Part shown: in pieces, positions 9,069 through 16,751 of the stretch
How the letters are laid out: each line of letters opens with the position of its first letter
Numbering within the stretch: position 1 is the stretch's first letter
The notes under the pieces: generated by a model
Databases searched by the model: none
Seen by the model: the letters and a program-made list of their open reading frames with translations, nothing else
Told to the model about the DNA's origin: nothing
Position numbers and translations under genes: made by a program
DNA from: Flavobacteriaceae bacterium PS02334
GTDB taxonomy: Bacteria > Bacteroidota > Bacteroidia > Flavobacteriales > Flavobacteriaceae
DNA length: 64,000 nt
Direction of reading: 5' to 3'
Assembly: GCA_029959295.1 (NCBI GenBank)
Contig: JASCOH010000005.1
Span: 62,001-126,000, forward strand

Positions 9069-10316
9069 ATGAAATTAAACATGCTTATTTTCTCTTTGTT
9101 CTTGGTCGGATTTTCTTCCTGCCAGAAAAAAGATAATGACCAAACCGAACAATCAAACAATGAAATTATAATGGAAAATAAAGAAATTGAGCCGTTATTG
9201 AAAAAGCAGATCGAAGCCGGATATGCTGCTGAAAGATCTGAAACAGATTATCAAAATTATGATTTGGCAGAAAATGATTTGAATGCTTCCAACGAAATTT
9301 TAAAAAGTTATTTGTTAAGCAATGGTTATAAATCTCCGCCAAATGAAGAATTCGGAAAAAGGATAGAAGGTATTTTTGGAAGAAAGCTGGATTTCAGTTC
9401 TGATAAAAAAACGGTTTTTGTAAGTTTTACTTCGCCTTGCGAAAAGGAATTGAAGTTTCTAAAAAATACAGATTTAGATTATGTGAATTACATCAGCAAG
9501 GACGGAAATTTTCTTTCAGAATTGTTTTTTATTCCAGAAATTCTAGATTATCAAAAAATGTTTCCGGAAATCGCCACTTTTGAAAATGACCTGCAAGAAG
9601 AAAAAGACGGTATTAAAATCTATAAATGGAACTCTAAAACCGATTTGTCTCGAACAAGAACACAAAATTTAAGAACGGTTTTGGCTAGAAATAAATTTTT
9701 GTTTAATGATAGCAAAGCTGATTTGGAATGGTTGCTCAGCAGTGACAAAGATTTCTTGAAAATGCTTGTTTTTGCTTATGGATATGATACGAACGAGAAA
9801 ATAAACAAGCTTGTTTTGACTGATTTTTACAATAAATATGACAACTCAACTCCAAAGCAGACCCAAAAAATCGGAGAACTTTTCTTTGCAAAAGACTGCG
9901 ACGGAAATTTGAAAGTTAGAAAAGGATTGCTTGATTTTGTCCAAAATAATACGACAGGATCTGACAATCGATTTATTTATGCGCTAGCAAATTATGCTTC
10001 GGTTTTATTTGACGGAGATATTGATGAGGTTTTCAATGAAGGCCAAGATCCGTCGAAGAAATTTACAAAAGCAGATAAGGCAAAAATCATAGCTTATATT
10101 GCCAGCGTTGAAAGTCCGGCGACAGAAAAATACAAAACAGGAAATGCAGCAGTTTGGAATAATGAAGCTTCAGTAATTTATAATATTGCTGCTTCCCAAC
10201 CAGAAATTATTTCAATTATAAAGAAAAATAATTATTACAATATTCCGAATTTGAAAGCAATTGTGGATTCTAGCGAAAAAGAAGCCGAAGCTTATAAAAT
10301 GCACATGCAAGACTAA
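9069..10316 (+). CDS. Lipoprotein, candidate immunity protein for the cell-wall-degrading effector
   Basis: The product is a 415-residue lipoprotein with signal MKLNMLIFSLFLVGFSSC and a cysteine at residue 18, followed by a polar linker. I chose the ATG at 9069, which gives this clean signal and lies 13 nt after the effector stop. An in-frame ATG at 9015 would overlap the effector and bury the signal. The mature part is mainly alpha-helical with no recognised domain. Its first half contains FVSFTSPCEKELKFL and its second half a helical-repeat-like stretch. A periplasm-facing lipoprotein directly after a peptidoglycan hydrolase effector is the typical immunity arrangement. Function is inferred from position. 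A strong terminator follows. Confidence 0.7.
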   Translation: MKLNMLIFSLFLVGFSSCQKKDNDQTEQSNNEIIMENKEIEPLLKKQIEAGYAAERSETDYQNYDLAENDLNASNEILKSYLLSNGYKSPPNEEFGKRIEGIFGRKLDFSSDKKTVFVSFTSPCEKELKFLKNTDLDYVNYISKDGNFLSELFFIPEILDYQKMFPEIATFENDLQEEKDGIKIYKWNSKTDLSRTRTQNLRTVLARNKFLFNDSKADLEWLLSSDKDFLKMLVFAYGYDTNEKINKLVLTDFYNKYDNSTPKQTQKIGELFFAKDCDGNLKVRKGLLDFVQNNTTGSDNRFIYALANYASVLFDGDIDEVFNEGQDPSKKFTKADKAKIIAYIASVESPATEKYKTGNAAVWNNEASVIYNIAASQPEIISIIKKNNYYNIPNLKAIVDSSEKEAEAYKMHMQD

Positions 10317-10333
10317 AAGACTAAATAAAAAAA

Positions 10334-10360
10334 AACCTCGCCGAAAAGCGAGGTTTTTTT
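10334..10360. terminator. Bidirectional intrinsic terminator closing the T6SS cassette and ahcY
   Basis: The 8-bp stem AACCTCGC/GCGAGGTT (10334-10341 and 10348-10355) encloses the loop CGAAAA. A-tracts lie on the left and T-tracts on the right, so it can stop the plus-strand T6SS transcript and the convergent minus-strand ahcY transcript. Confidence 0.92.
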
Positions 10361-10380
10361 ATAAATATAAATTCTGAAAT

Positions 10381-11697
10381 TTAGTATCTGTAATATTCAG
10401 GTTTAAATGGACCTTGAACTTCAACACCGATGTAAGCTGCTTGGTCATCTCTTAATGTTTCCAACTCAACTCCCAATTTAGCCAAGTGCAAAGCAGCTAC
10501 TTTTTCATCCAAATGTTTTGGCAACATATAAACGTCGTTATTGTAAGCCGCGCTGTTTTTCCACAATTCAATTTGAGCCAAAGTTTGGTTTGTAAACGAG
10601 TTACTCATTACAAAACTTGGGTGACCAGTTGCACAACCTAAGTTTACCAAACGACCTTCAGCCAAAATGATAATGTCATTTCCGTTGATTGTATATTTAT
10701 CAACCTGAGGTTTGATTTCGATTTTTGAAGCACCGTGGTTTTTGTTCAACCAAGCCATGTCTATTTCATTGTCAAAGTGACCGATGTTGCAAACAACAGT
10801 TTTGTCTTTCATTTTCTCGAAGTGAGAGCCAAGAACAATATCTTTGTTTCCAGTAGTCGTGATGATGATATCCGCGGTAGCAATAACTGTGTCTAATCTT
10901 TTCACTTCAAATCCGTCCATTGCAGCCTGAAGCGCACAAATCGGATCAATTTCAGTCACAGTTACAATAGAACCAGCACCTCTGAAAGAAGCTGCAGTTC
11001 CTTTTCCAACGTCACCATAGCCACAAACGATTACTCTTTTTCCAGCCAACATCAAGTCAGTTGCGCGACGAACCGCATCAACTGCAGATTCTTTACAACC
11101 ATATTTGTTATCAAATTTCGATTTAGTAACCGAGTCATTTACGTTAATTGCAGGCATTGGCAACGTTCCTGCTTTTACTCTTTCATAAAGTCTGTGAACG
11201 CCAGTAGTCGTTTCTTCAGAAAGACCTTTGATTCCAGCAACTAATTCAGGGTAACGGTCGATAACCATATTTGTCAAATCACCACCATCATCCAAAATCA
11301 TGTTTAACGGCTGACGATCTTCGCCAAAGAACAAAGTTTGCTCGATACACCAGTCAAAAGATTCTTCATCAAGACCTTTCCAAGCATAAACCTGGATTCC
11401 AGCAGCAGCAATTGCAGCAGCAGCCTGATCTTGCGTAGAGAAAATGTTGCAAGAAGACCAAGTAACTTCAGCTCCAAGAGCGATTAAAGTCTCGATCAAA
11501 ACCGCAGTTTGAATTGTCATGTGAAGACAACCTGCAATTCTAGCACCTTTTAACGGCTGCTCGTCTTTATATTCTGCACGAAGTGCCATTAAACCTGGCA
11601 TTTCAGCTTCCGCCAATTCAATTTCTTTTCTTCCCCAAGCTGCAAGAGAAATATCTTTCACTTTGTAAGCCACAAAAGGTAATGTCGTTGTACTCAT
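10381..11697 (-). CDS. ahcY: Adenosylhomocysteinase (S-adenosylhomocysteine hydrolase)
   Basis: AhcY reversibly hydrolyses S-adenosylhomocysteine to adenosine and homocysteine, removing the inhibitory by-product of methylation and feeding methionine recycling. The 438-residue protein has the usual length. Visible family features are the substrate-domain segment [19 protein letters not shown], the NAD-binding Rossmann motif [14 protein letters not shown], the NKYGCKES segment, and the C-terminal KPEYYRY that closes the active site of the neighbouring subunit. NAD stays bound as an internal cofactor. The gene is monocistronic, with a TAnnTTTG-type -7 box (reverse complement of 11732-11739) about 35 nt upstream and a shared terminator downstream. 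No SAH or SAM riboswitch is evident in the leader. Confidence 0.98.
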   Translation of the reverse strand: MSTTTLPFVAYKVKDISLAAWGRKEIELAEAEMPGLMALRAEYKDEQPLKGARIAGCLHMTIQTAVLIETLIALGAEVTWSSCNIFSTQDQAAAAIAAAGIQVYAWKGLDEESFDWCIEQTLFFGEDRQPLNMILDDGGDLTNMVIDRYPELVAGIKGLSEETTTGVHRLYERVKAGTLPMPAINVNDSVTKSKFDNKYGCKESAVDAVRRATDLMLAGKRVIVCGYGDVGKGTAASFRGAGSIVTVTEIDPICALQAAMDGFEVKRLDTVIATADIIITTTGNKDIVLGSHFEKMKDKTVVCNIGHFDNEIDMAWLNKNHGASKIEIKPQVDKYTINGNDIIILAEGRLVNLGCATGHPSFVMSNSFTNQTLAQIELWKNSAAYNNDVYMLPKHLDEKVAALHLAKLGVELETLRDDQAAYIGVEVQGPFKPEYYRY

Positions 11698-11820
11698 GTA
11701 TTTGTATATATTTGTATTATCAAATTTTTTGCAAATTTACGGAATTAGTTTGTATTAAAATAATCTGTATTTTTTATTTAAGGATTGTTTAATAGTAGGC
11801 AATTGCAAATAGGCAAAAGG

Positions 11821-11941
11821 CAAGAGTGAAAATTGACACAGAAATAAAATCAGCGCAAATCTGTATCATCCGCATTCCAAAAAATAAACAATTATAAGCT
11901 TAATAAACTTTGCGAAAAACTTCCAATCTTTGCGTTTAAAT
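11821..11941. repeat. Intergenic repeat-like block (CAAATCTGTATCATCC and CTTTGCG units)
   Basis: This stretch between ahcY and the phosphopantetheinyl transferase contains two degenerate motif types seen elsewhere in the window. One is an AAATCTGT/ATCCGC string like the hairpins at 20553 and 31921. The other is a CTTTGCG...CTTTGCG string (about 11908-11936) like the one at 23261-23306. No gene or clear promoter is visible in it. Confidence 0.45.
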
Positions 11942-11955
11942 AATTCCAGTTAAAA

Positions 11956-12591
11956 ATGCCCTTACATAAAATCATCCAATATAGCCCAACAACCAAAATC
12001 TTAATCTGGAAAATCACAGAAACTTTCGACGAGCTTTTCTCCCAAGTAATCTTAAAAGAAAAAACACTCGAAAGGCTTCAAACGATGAAATCAGAAACGC
12101 ATCAAAGAGCTTTTTTAAGCGTTAGAAAACTACTCCAAGAAACAGGACACAATGATGTGCAGCTTCATTATGACGAATTCGGAAAACCGCATCTTGACAA
12201 TGAAAACCACATTTCAATAACGCATTCTTTCGATTTTTCCGCCATAATCTTAAGTGATAAAAACGTAGGAATCGATATCGAACAGCGACGAGAAAAAATT
12301 ATCAGAATCGCCGATAAATTCGTAGATAAAAGTGAATTTGAATTCCTAAATAAAGAAAACCTACAAGATTATATCTCAAAATTAACCGTAATCTGGGGCA
12401 TAAAAGAAGCCATATTCAAAATCAGAAACGAAAAAGGAATCAGCTTTAAAGACCATATTTTCGTAGCTCCATTTGAAATCAAAGACACAAAGACAGAAGC
12501 TTTATTGACTTTCGAAAACCTAAATATAGTCTTTAATGTCTGCTTCGAAGAAATTGAAGATTACACGCTAGTTTATGCCTTTGAGAAATAA
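11956..12591 (+). CDS. 4'-phosphopantetheinyl transferase superfamily protein
   Basis: This 211-residue enzyme moves the phosphopantetheine arm of coenzyme A to a serine of a carrier protein. The Sfp/AcpT superfamily signatures are present. GIDIEQRREKI (near residue 107) provides the Mg-binding acidic pair, WGIKEAIFKI (near residue 152) is the WxxKEA motif, and HITITHS-like SITHSFDF lies about 20 residues before the first. The length is typical of the Sfp-like two-domain form rather than the short AcpS form. No carrier-protein or polyketide gene is nearby, so the target cannot be read from the context. It may serve the fatty-acid carrier or a flexirubin/aryl-polyene-type cluster elsewhere. 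Confidence 0.9.
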   Translation: MPLHKIIQYSPTTKILIWKITETFDELFSQVILKEKTLERLQTMKSETHQRAFLSVRKLLQETGHNDVQLHYDEFGKPHLDNENHISITHSFDFSAIILSDKNVGIDIEQRREKIIRIADKFVDKSEFEFLNKENLQDYISKLTVIWGIKEAIFKIRNEKGISFKDHIFVAPFEIKDTKTEALLTFENLNIVFNVCFEEIEDYTLVYAFEK

Positions 12592-12596
12592 TTTCT

Positions 12597-12686
12597 GCAT
12601 AAGCTTCAATCATTATCACATTATCTAATTACAACATTATCTAATTTTCTTACGTAGCTTTGTGAAAACTTAGCAAACGCAGTAAT
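12597..12686. repeat. Intergenic repeat-like string (CATTATCTAATTA units)
   Basis: ATCATTATCACATTATCTAA is followed by ACATTATCTAATTTTC, a short tandem-like string. Next comes a CTTTGTGAAAACTTAGCAAA string similar to the TTTGCG family at 11908 and 23261. It fills the gap before the GGGP-synthase gene. No ORF lies here. Confidence 0.4.
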
Positions 12687-12690
12687 AAAA

Positions 12691-13428
12691 ATGCAAAACA
12701 TCTACCAAAAAATACTCCAATCAAAATCAAGAAAAGAGAAACTTCTGGCCATTCTTCTCGATCCAGATAAGGTAGATTTGCAAAATATAAACAGTTTAAT
12801 TTCTAAAATAAGCGAATCGCCAGCAACGCACATTTTTATTGGCGGAAGTTTGGTTTTAAACAATACCATTGACGAAATAATCCTTAATCTCAAAAAGGAA
12901 ATAAAGCTTCCAATTGTGCTTTTTCCAGGAAATCCATCCCAAATTTCAGTTTATGCAGATGGAATTTTATTTCTTTCCTTAATATCAGGAAGAAACCCCG
13001 ATTTTTTAATCGAGCATCAAGTAAAAGCAGCGCCAATTTTAAAAAAATCAAACTTAGAAATTATTTCCACAGGCTATATTTTGATTGAAAGCGGCAATCC
13101 GACTGCGGTTGCTTCTGTAAGCAAAACAAATCCATTGCCAAGGCATAATGCTGAAATTGCAGTTGATACAGCAATCGCCGGAGAATTTTTAGGAAATAAA
13201 TTAATTTATCTAGAAGCTGGAAGCGGTGCAAAACTCCCAGTTCCATTAGAAACAATTTCCTTAGTTTCAAAAAATCTCGAAATTCCGCTGATTGTCGGAG
13301 GCGGCATAAAATCCATCCAAGAAATCCAAGATGCCTACATCGCCGGAGCTGATTTGGTCGTCATAGGAACAGCCTTTGAAAACGACCTAAATTTCTTTAC
13401 AAATCCAAACCTTTCCCCAAATGATTGA
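12691..13428 (+). CDS. Geranylgeranylglyceryl phosphate synthase family protein (PcrB-like)
   Basis: The 245-residue protein is a TIM-barrel prenyltransferase of the GGGPS/PcrB family, which joins a prenyl diphosphate to sn-glycerol 1-phosphate. Motifs visible in order are LLDPDKVD, HIFIGGSL, LFPGNPSQIS, SGRNPDFLIEHQV, GYILIESG, YLEAGSGA, LIVGGGIKS and GADLVVIGTAFE, the last two being the phosphate-binding loops of the barrel. In archaea this step begins ether-lipid synthesis. In Bacteroidota the product and its role are less clear, and the preferred prenyl length cannot be read from sequence. The stop codon overlaps the start of pnuC by 8 nt, so translation is probably coupled. Confidence 0.9.
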   Translation: MQNIYQKILQSKSRKEKLLAILLDPDKVDLQNINSLISKISESPATHIFIGGSLVLNNTIDEIILNLKKEIKLPIVLFPGNPSQISVYADGILFLSLISGRNPDFLIEHQVKAAPILKKSNLEIISTGYILIESGNPTAVASVSKTNPLPRHNAEIAVDTAIAGEFLGNKLIYLEAGSGAKLPVPLETISLVSKNLEIPLIVGGGIKSIQEIQDAYIAGADLVVIGTAFENDLNFFTNPNLSPND

Positions 13429-14041
13429 TTTTTTTTTAGATGCCTATAAAAATGCCACGACCTTTGATATCGTCATGGAAGCGATTGTGTTTTTCTTCGG
13501 AATCATAAGCGTTTATTATGCCAAAAAAGAAAATATTTTAGTGTATCCAACGGGTATAGTCGCAACAATAATCACGGTTTACATTCTTTTTAAAGCAGGG
13601 TTTTTGGCAGAAATGACCTTGAATATTTATTTTTCAATCATGAGCATTTATGGATGGATAAATTGGTCGCGGGTAAAAGAAAATGAGCACGTTTTTAAGA
13701 TTTCTAGAACGAATGATAAGCAGAAAATCATTGGAATCTTGCTATTTTTTCTTACTATTGTAGTAACATATTGCATTTATCATTTATTTGGGAAAGAAAT
13801 ACTTCCTCGAAATTATATTGATATCGGCTTGACAGGTATTTTCTTTACAGGAATGTGGTACATGGCGCTGAAGAAAATCGAAAACTGGACACTTTGGATC
13901 GTCGGAGACATTATCGCCGTTCCCTTGTATGCTGATCGAGGACTGGGAATGCTATCGTTGCAGTATGTGTTTTTTACAATTTTAGCAATATTAGCCTACT
14001 TGGAATGGAGGAAAATCTTAAGCAACAACCAACAGATATAA
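13421..14041 (+). CDS. pnuC: Nicotinamide riboside transporter PnuC
   Basis: The 206-residue membrane protein has about seven hydrophobic segments. It contains PnuC-type features: YPTGIVATI, MSIYGWINW, and a C-terminal WIVGDIIAVPLY segment followed by YVFFTILAILAYLEW. PnuC lets nicotinamide riboside cross the inner membrane by facilitated diffusion, and a cytoplasmic kinase traps it as NMN. The next gene begins within the last 37 nt of this one and starts with a NadR-type kinase domain, which fits that transport-and-trap pairing. Confidence 0.93.
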   Translation: MIDFFLDAYKNATTFDIVMEAIVFFFGIISVYYAKKENILVYPTGIVATIITVYILFKAGFLAEMTLNIYFSIMSIYGWINWSRVKENEHVFKISRTNDKQKIIGILLFFLTIVVTYCIYHLFGKEILPRNYIDIGLTGIFFTGMWYMALKKIENWTLWIVGDIIAVPLYADRGLGMLSLQYVFFTILAILAYLEWRKILSNNQQI

Positions 14042-16119
14042 TTAAAATAACGTTGTATGGTCCAGAATCTACTGGAAAAACAACTTTAGCAAAACAATTA
14101 GCGCAACATTTTCAAACCAATTGGATTGAAGAATTTGCCCGTGATTATTTGCAAAAAAAATGGGATGATTCCCAAGCTATTTGTGCTCCTGAAGATTTGC
14201 TTCCTATTGCAATCGGGCAAGTGAAACTTGAAAATAAAGCACTAAAATCTGCAAATAAGTTTCTTTTTTGCGACACAAATTTAATGTGTACCAAAGTTTT
14301 TTCTGAAATCTATTACGGTTTTTGTGATTCTAGCTTGGACAAAGCGGCTAGAAAACATAAGTATGATTTGTTTTTCCTGACGGATATCGATGTTCCTTTT
14401 GAAAAAGATGACCTTCGCGACAAGCCGGAAGAAAGAGAAATGCTGATTCAAAAATTTGAAAAAGCACTGATTGAAAATAACAAACCGTACATAAAACTTT
14501 CAGGAAACCAGGAAGAAAGACTGGAAAAAGCAATTCAATTTACTGAAGATTTGGTTAAGGCAAAAAGCTTAGGTTTCACTTCGTATGATTTTGTACAAAT
14601 GGTGGAACATAACGTTTCTGTTGATTCTGTAGAAAAACATTTGGACATTTTCAAACGTGGCATTCCAAAAACAATTTTGGAAAAACCAGCTTCCATTCAA
14701 AACGGAATTTTGCCTCTTTCAGAGGATGAAGCGACTTATTATTCCAATTTATTTGACTCTAAAAAAGACAATTTAAAACTTCAAAAATTTGTTCCGGCTT
14801 CTGGCGCAGCGAGCAGAATGTTCAAATTTTTAAATGAATTTCTGCATGATTTTAAAGTGACGGAAGAAAGTCTAAACGCCTACATAAACAGAAAAAATGC
14901 GAACGCAATGACTGTTTTTCAAATCGGCCTTGAAAAATTTCCTTTCTATGAAGAAGTTTTAGGGTATGTAAAAACGCATTTTGATGATTATGAAGCGCAG
15001 ACAAAAAGCGGCAAGATTTATTTATTCGTAAAGGCCCTGCTGTCTTCGCACCATTTTAATTATGCCTGCAAGCCAAAGGGAATTTTGCCCTTTCATTTGT
15101 ATGCAGATCACACGGCAACACCAATTGAAGAGCATTTGAACGAAAGTGCTTTTTATGCTTCTTCCAACGGAATTTCGCATCTTCACTTCACTATTTCCGA
15201 AGAACACAGAACTTCTTTTGAAAAGATAATTAGTGATGTAAAAGAAAAAGTCGAGACAAAATCGGGGACAAAAATCAATGTCAATTATTCTTATCAGCAC
15301 AAATCGACTGATACTTTATCGGCGACTTTAGATAATAATGCTTTTCGAGATGACAATGGAAAATTGTTTTTCCGTCCGGGCGGGCATGGCGCTTTGATTG
15401 AGAATTTGAATGATTTGAATGCAGATATTATCTTTATAAAAAACATCGATAACGTTATCCAGAATCATATCCAAGCGATTGCTTTGTATAAAAAAGCATT
15501 GGCCGGAATTTTATTAGAATACCAAGAAAAGATTTTCAACTTCCTAAAAAATCTGTCTCAAGAAAATGTCAAAAAAGAAATAGTCGACGAAGTTGTAGAT
15601 TTTATAAAAACGAGACTTCAGACGAATATTAGTTCTGATTTTCAAAAATATACGAAGGAAAGCAAGATTGAATATTTGCAAGAATTGCTAAATCGTCCGA
15701 TTCGTGTCTGCGGGATGGTGAAAAATGAAGGAGAACCTGGCGGAGGACCGTTTTGGGTAAGAGATTGCAAAGGAAATCTTTCGCTGCAGATTGTAGAATC
15801 GTCGCAAGTTGATCTTTCAAATGCAGAACAGGCGAAAATATTATCAAAATCTACACATTTTAATCCGGTTGATTTGGTTTGCGGTACGAAAAATTACCAG
15901 AACCAAAAGTTTGATCTGTCACAATTTATTGATCAAAATAGCGGGTTTTTAGTAGAGAAAAATAAAAATGGAAAAGAATTGATTGCTTACGAATTGCCTG
16001 GATTATGGAATGGCGCGATGGCAAATTGGATTACGATTTTTGTCGAAGTTCCATTAATTACCTTCAATCCGGTGAAAACGGTAAATGATTTATTAAAACC
16101 GGCGCACCAGCCACAATAA
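14005..16119 (+). CDS. NadR-type ribosylnicotinamide kinase domain fused to DUF4301
   Basis: The 704-residue protein joins two modules in one open frame. Residues 1-185 are a P-loop kinase with GPESTGKT at 19-26, DTNLMCTKVF (Walker B-like) and a FLTDIDVPFEKDDLRDKPEER segment typical of the NadR kinase domain, which phosphorylates nicotinamide riboside. Residues about 190-704 match DUF4301: KFVPASGAASRMFKFLNEF, GILPFHLYADH, FRPGGHGALIENLNDL and CGMVKNEGEPGGGPFWV. DUF4301 has nucleotidyl- or sugar-phosphate-transferase-like motifs but no function known to me. No NMN adenylyltransferase HIGH motif is visible, so this is not a full NadR. The ATG at 14005 overlaps pnuC by 37 nt. The kinase role is supported by pnuC; the reason for the fusion is unknown. 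Confidence 0.85.
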   Translation: MEENLKQQPTDIIKITLYGPESTGKTTLAKQLAQHFQTNWIEEFARDYLQKKWDDSQAICAPEDLLPIAIGQVKLENKALKSANKFLFCDTNLMCTKVFSEIYYGFCDSSLDKAARKHKYDLFFLTDIDVPFEKDDLRDKPEEREMLIQKFEKALIENNKPYIKLSGNQEERLEKAIQFTEDLVKAKSLGFTSYDFVQMVEHNVSVDSVEKHLDIFKRGIPKTILEKPASIQNGILPLSEDEATYYSNLFDSKKDNLKLQKFVPASGAASRMFKFLNEFLHDFKVTEESLNAYINRKNANAMTVFQIGLEKFPFYEEVLGYVKTHFDDYEAQTKSGKIYLFVKALLSSHHFNYACKPKGILPFHLYADHTATPIEEHLNESAFYASSNGISHLHFTISEEHRTSFEKIISDVKEKVETKSGTKINVNYSYQHKSTDTLSATLDNNAFRDDNGKLFFRPGGHGALIENLNDLNADIIFIKNIDNVIQNHIQAIALYKKALAGILLEYQEKIFNFLKNLSQENVKKEIVDEVVDFIKTRLQTNISSDFQKYTKESKIEYLQELLNRPIRVCGMVKNEGEPGGGPFWVRDCKGNLSLQIVESSQVDLSNAEQAKILSKSTHFNPVDLVCGTKNYQNQKFDLSQFIDQNSGFLVEKNKNGKELIAYELPGLWNGAMANWITIFVEVPLITFNPVKTVNDLLKPAHQPQ

Positions 16120-16121
16120 TT

Positions 16122-16523
16122 TTGGAAGCAGAAAAAATTTTATCAGAATTAAGTTTCAAAGCTGTCAGAAGCAGTGGAGCAGGAGGTCAAAACGTAAACA
16201 AAGTTTCTTCAAAAGTAGTTTTGTCTTTTGACTTGATGAATTCTAAAGCGTTGTCTGAAGAGGAAAAATTATTGCTGGAACAAAATTTAGAACCACGATT
16301 GACTAATGACAAAATCTTGATTTTAAATTGTGATGAAGACCGAAGCCAATTAAAAAACAAAGAAATTGTTGTCAAAAGATTTCTGCAAATAATCAGGCAA
16401 AATCTAATTATTCCGAAGGAAAGAAAAGCTACAAAAGTTCCAAAGTCAGTTATAAAGAAGAGGATTCAAAACAAGCGAAATCTTTCTGAAAAGAAACAAA
16501 ATCGAAGAAAACCTGATTTTTAA
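16122..16523 (+). CDS. arfB: Alternative ribosome-rescue factor ArfB (YaeJ family)
   Basis: The 133-residue peptidyl-tRNA hydrolase has the release-factor GGQ loop at residues 21-23 (SSGAGGQNVNKVSSKV). Its lysine/arginine-rich tail (KKRIQNKRNLSEKKQNRRK) is the part that enters the empty mRNA channel of stalled ribosomes. ArfB frees ribosomes stuck at mRNA ends. The start is a TTG at 16122, 2 nt after the previous stop. No ATG fits ahead of the GGQ domain, so the non-ATG start appears genuine and probably relies on coupling to the upstream gene. Confidence 0.92.
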   Translation: MEAEKILSELSFKAVRSSGAGGQNVNKVSSKVVLSFDLMNSKALSEEEKLLLEQNLEPRLTNDKILILNCDEDRSQLKNKEIVVKRFLQIIRQNLIIPKERKATKVPKSVIKKRIQNKRNLSEKKQNRRKPDF

Positions 16524-16526
16524 AAA

Positions 16527-16557
16527 TTTATAATTTATAATTCATAATTTATAATTA
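16527..16557. repeat. AT-rich short repeat (TTTATAATT units)
   Basis: Three copies of a TTTATAATT/TTCATAATT unit follow arfB directly, forming an AT-rich imperfect palindrome before the riboswitch. It could weakly terminate the upstream transcript. No T-run terminator is seen. Confidence 0.4.
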
Positions 16558-16566
16558 GTTTTGCGC

Positions 16567-16650
16567 TGTCTCAAAGGGGTGCTCAAATAACGAGCTGAGA
16601 TTATACCCAAAGAACCTGGGCGGGTAATGCTGCCAAGGGAAAAAATGACA
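16567..16650 (+). promoter_or_regulatory. TPP riboswitch (THI element)
   Basis: The conserved core of the thiamine pyrophosphate aptamer is present. AGGGGTGCTC (from 16575) is followed by GAGCTGAGATTATACCC (16592-16607), GAACCTGGGCGGGTAATGC (16612-16630) and GCCAAGGGAA (16632-16641). GGGT pairs with ACCC to form P2, and a short P1 can form between TGTC (16567-16570) and GACA (16647-16650). Thiamine pyrophosphate binding normally represses the downstream gene. The TonB-dependent receptor starts 99 nt after the aptamer, so it is predicted to be a thiamine or precursor receptor. Confidence 0.95.
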
Positions 16651-16720
16651 AATTAAAAGTGTGCACGCTTTGAAATTTGCCATACAACCATCATTTTAAT
16701 TTTTAACAAACAGAATAATT

Positions 16721-16751
16721 ACCCCTTTTATTCGTAAACATTTTACGAATG
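16721..16751 (+). promoter_or_regulatory. Probable riboswitch expression platform and start-codon hairpin
   Basis: ACCCCTTT at 16721-16728 is fully complementary to AAAGGGGT at 16573-16580, the 5' side of aptamer helix P2. Immediately after it, TTCGTAAA (16731-16738) and TTTACGAA (16742-16749) form an 8-bp hairpin with a 3-nt loop whose last base is the A of the receptor start codon. The complementarity is visible directly; its use as an anti-aptamer and translation-blocking switch is inference. Confidence 0.55.

Noticed and set aside
1-10316. Prophage tail module
   Set aside because: VgrG and PAAR-like proteins resemble phage tail tips, but there are no tail-tube, tape-measure, capsid, integrase or lysis genes, and effector-lipoprotein pairs fit a T6SS cassette better.
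14005-16119. Kinase-DUF4301 fusion as a sequencing frameshift artefact
   Set aside because: The frame is continuous over 704 codons with conserved motifs on both sides of the junction near residue 188, so no frame change is needed to explain it.
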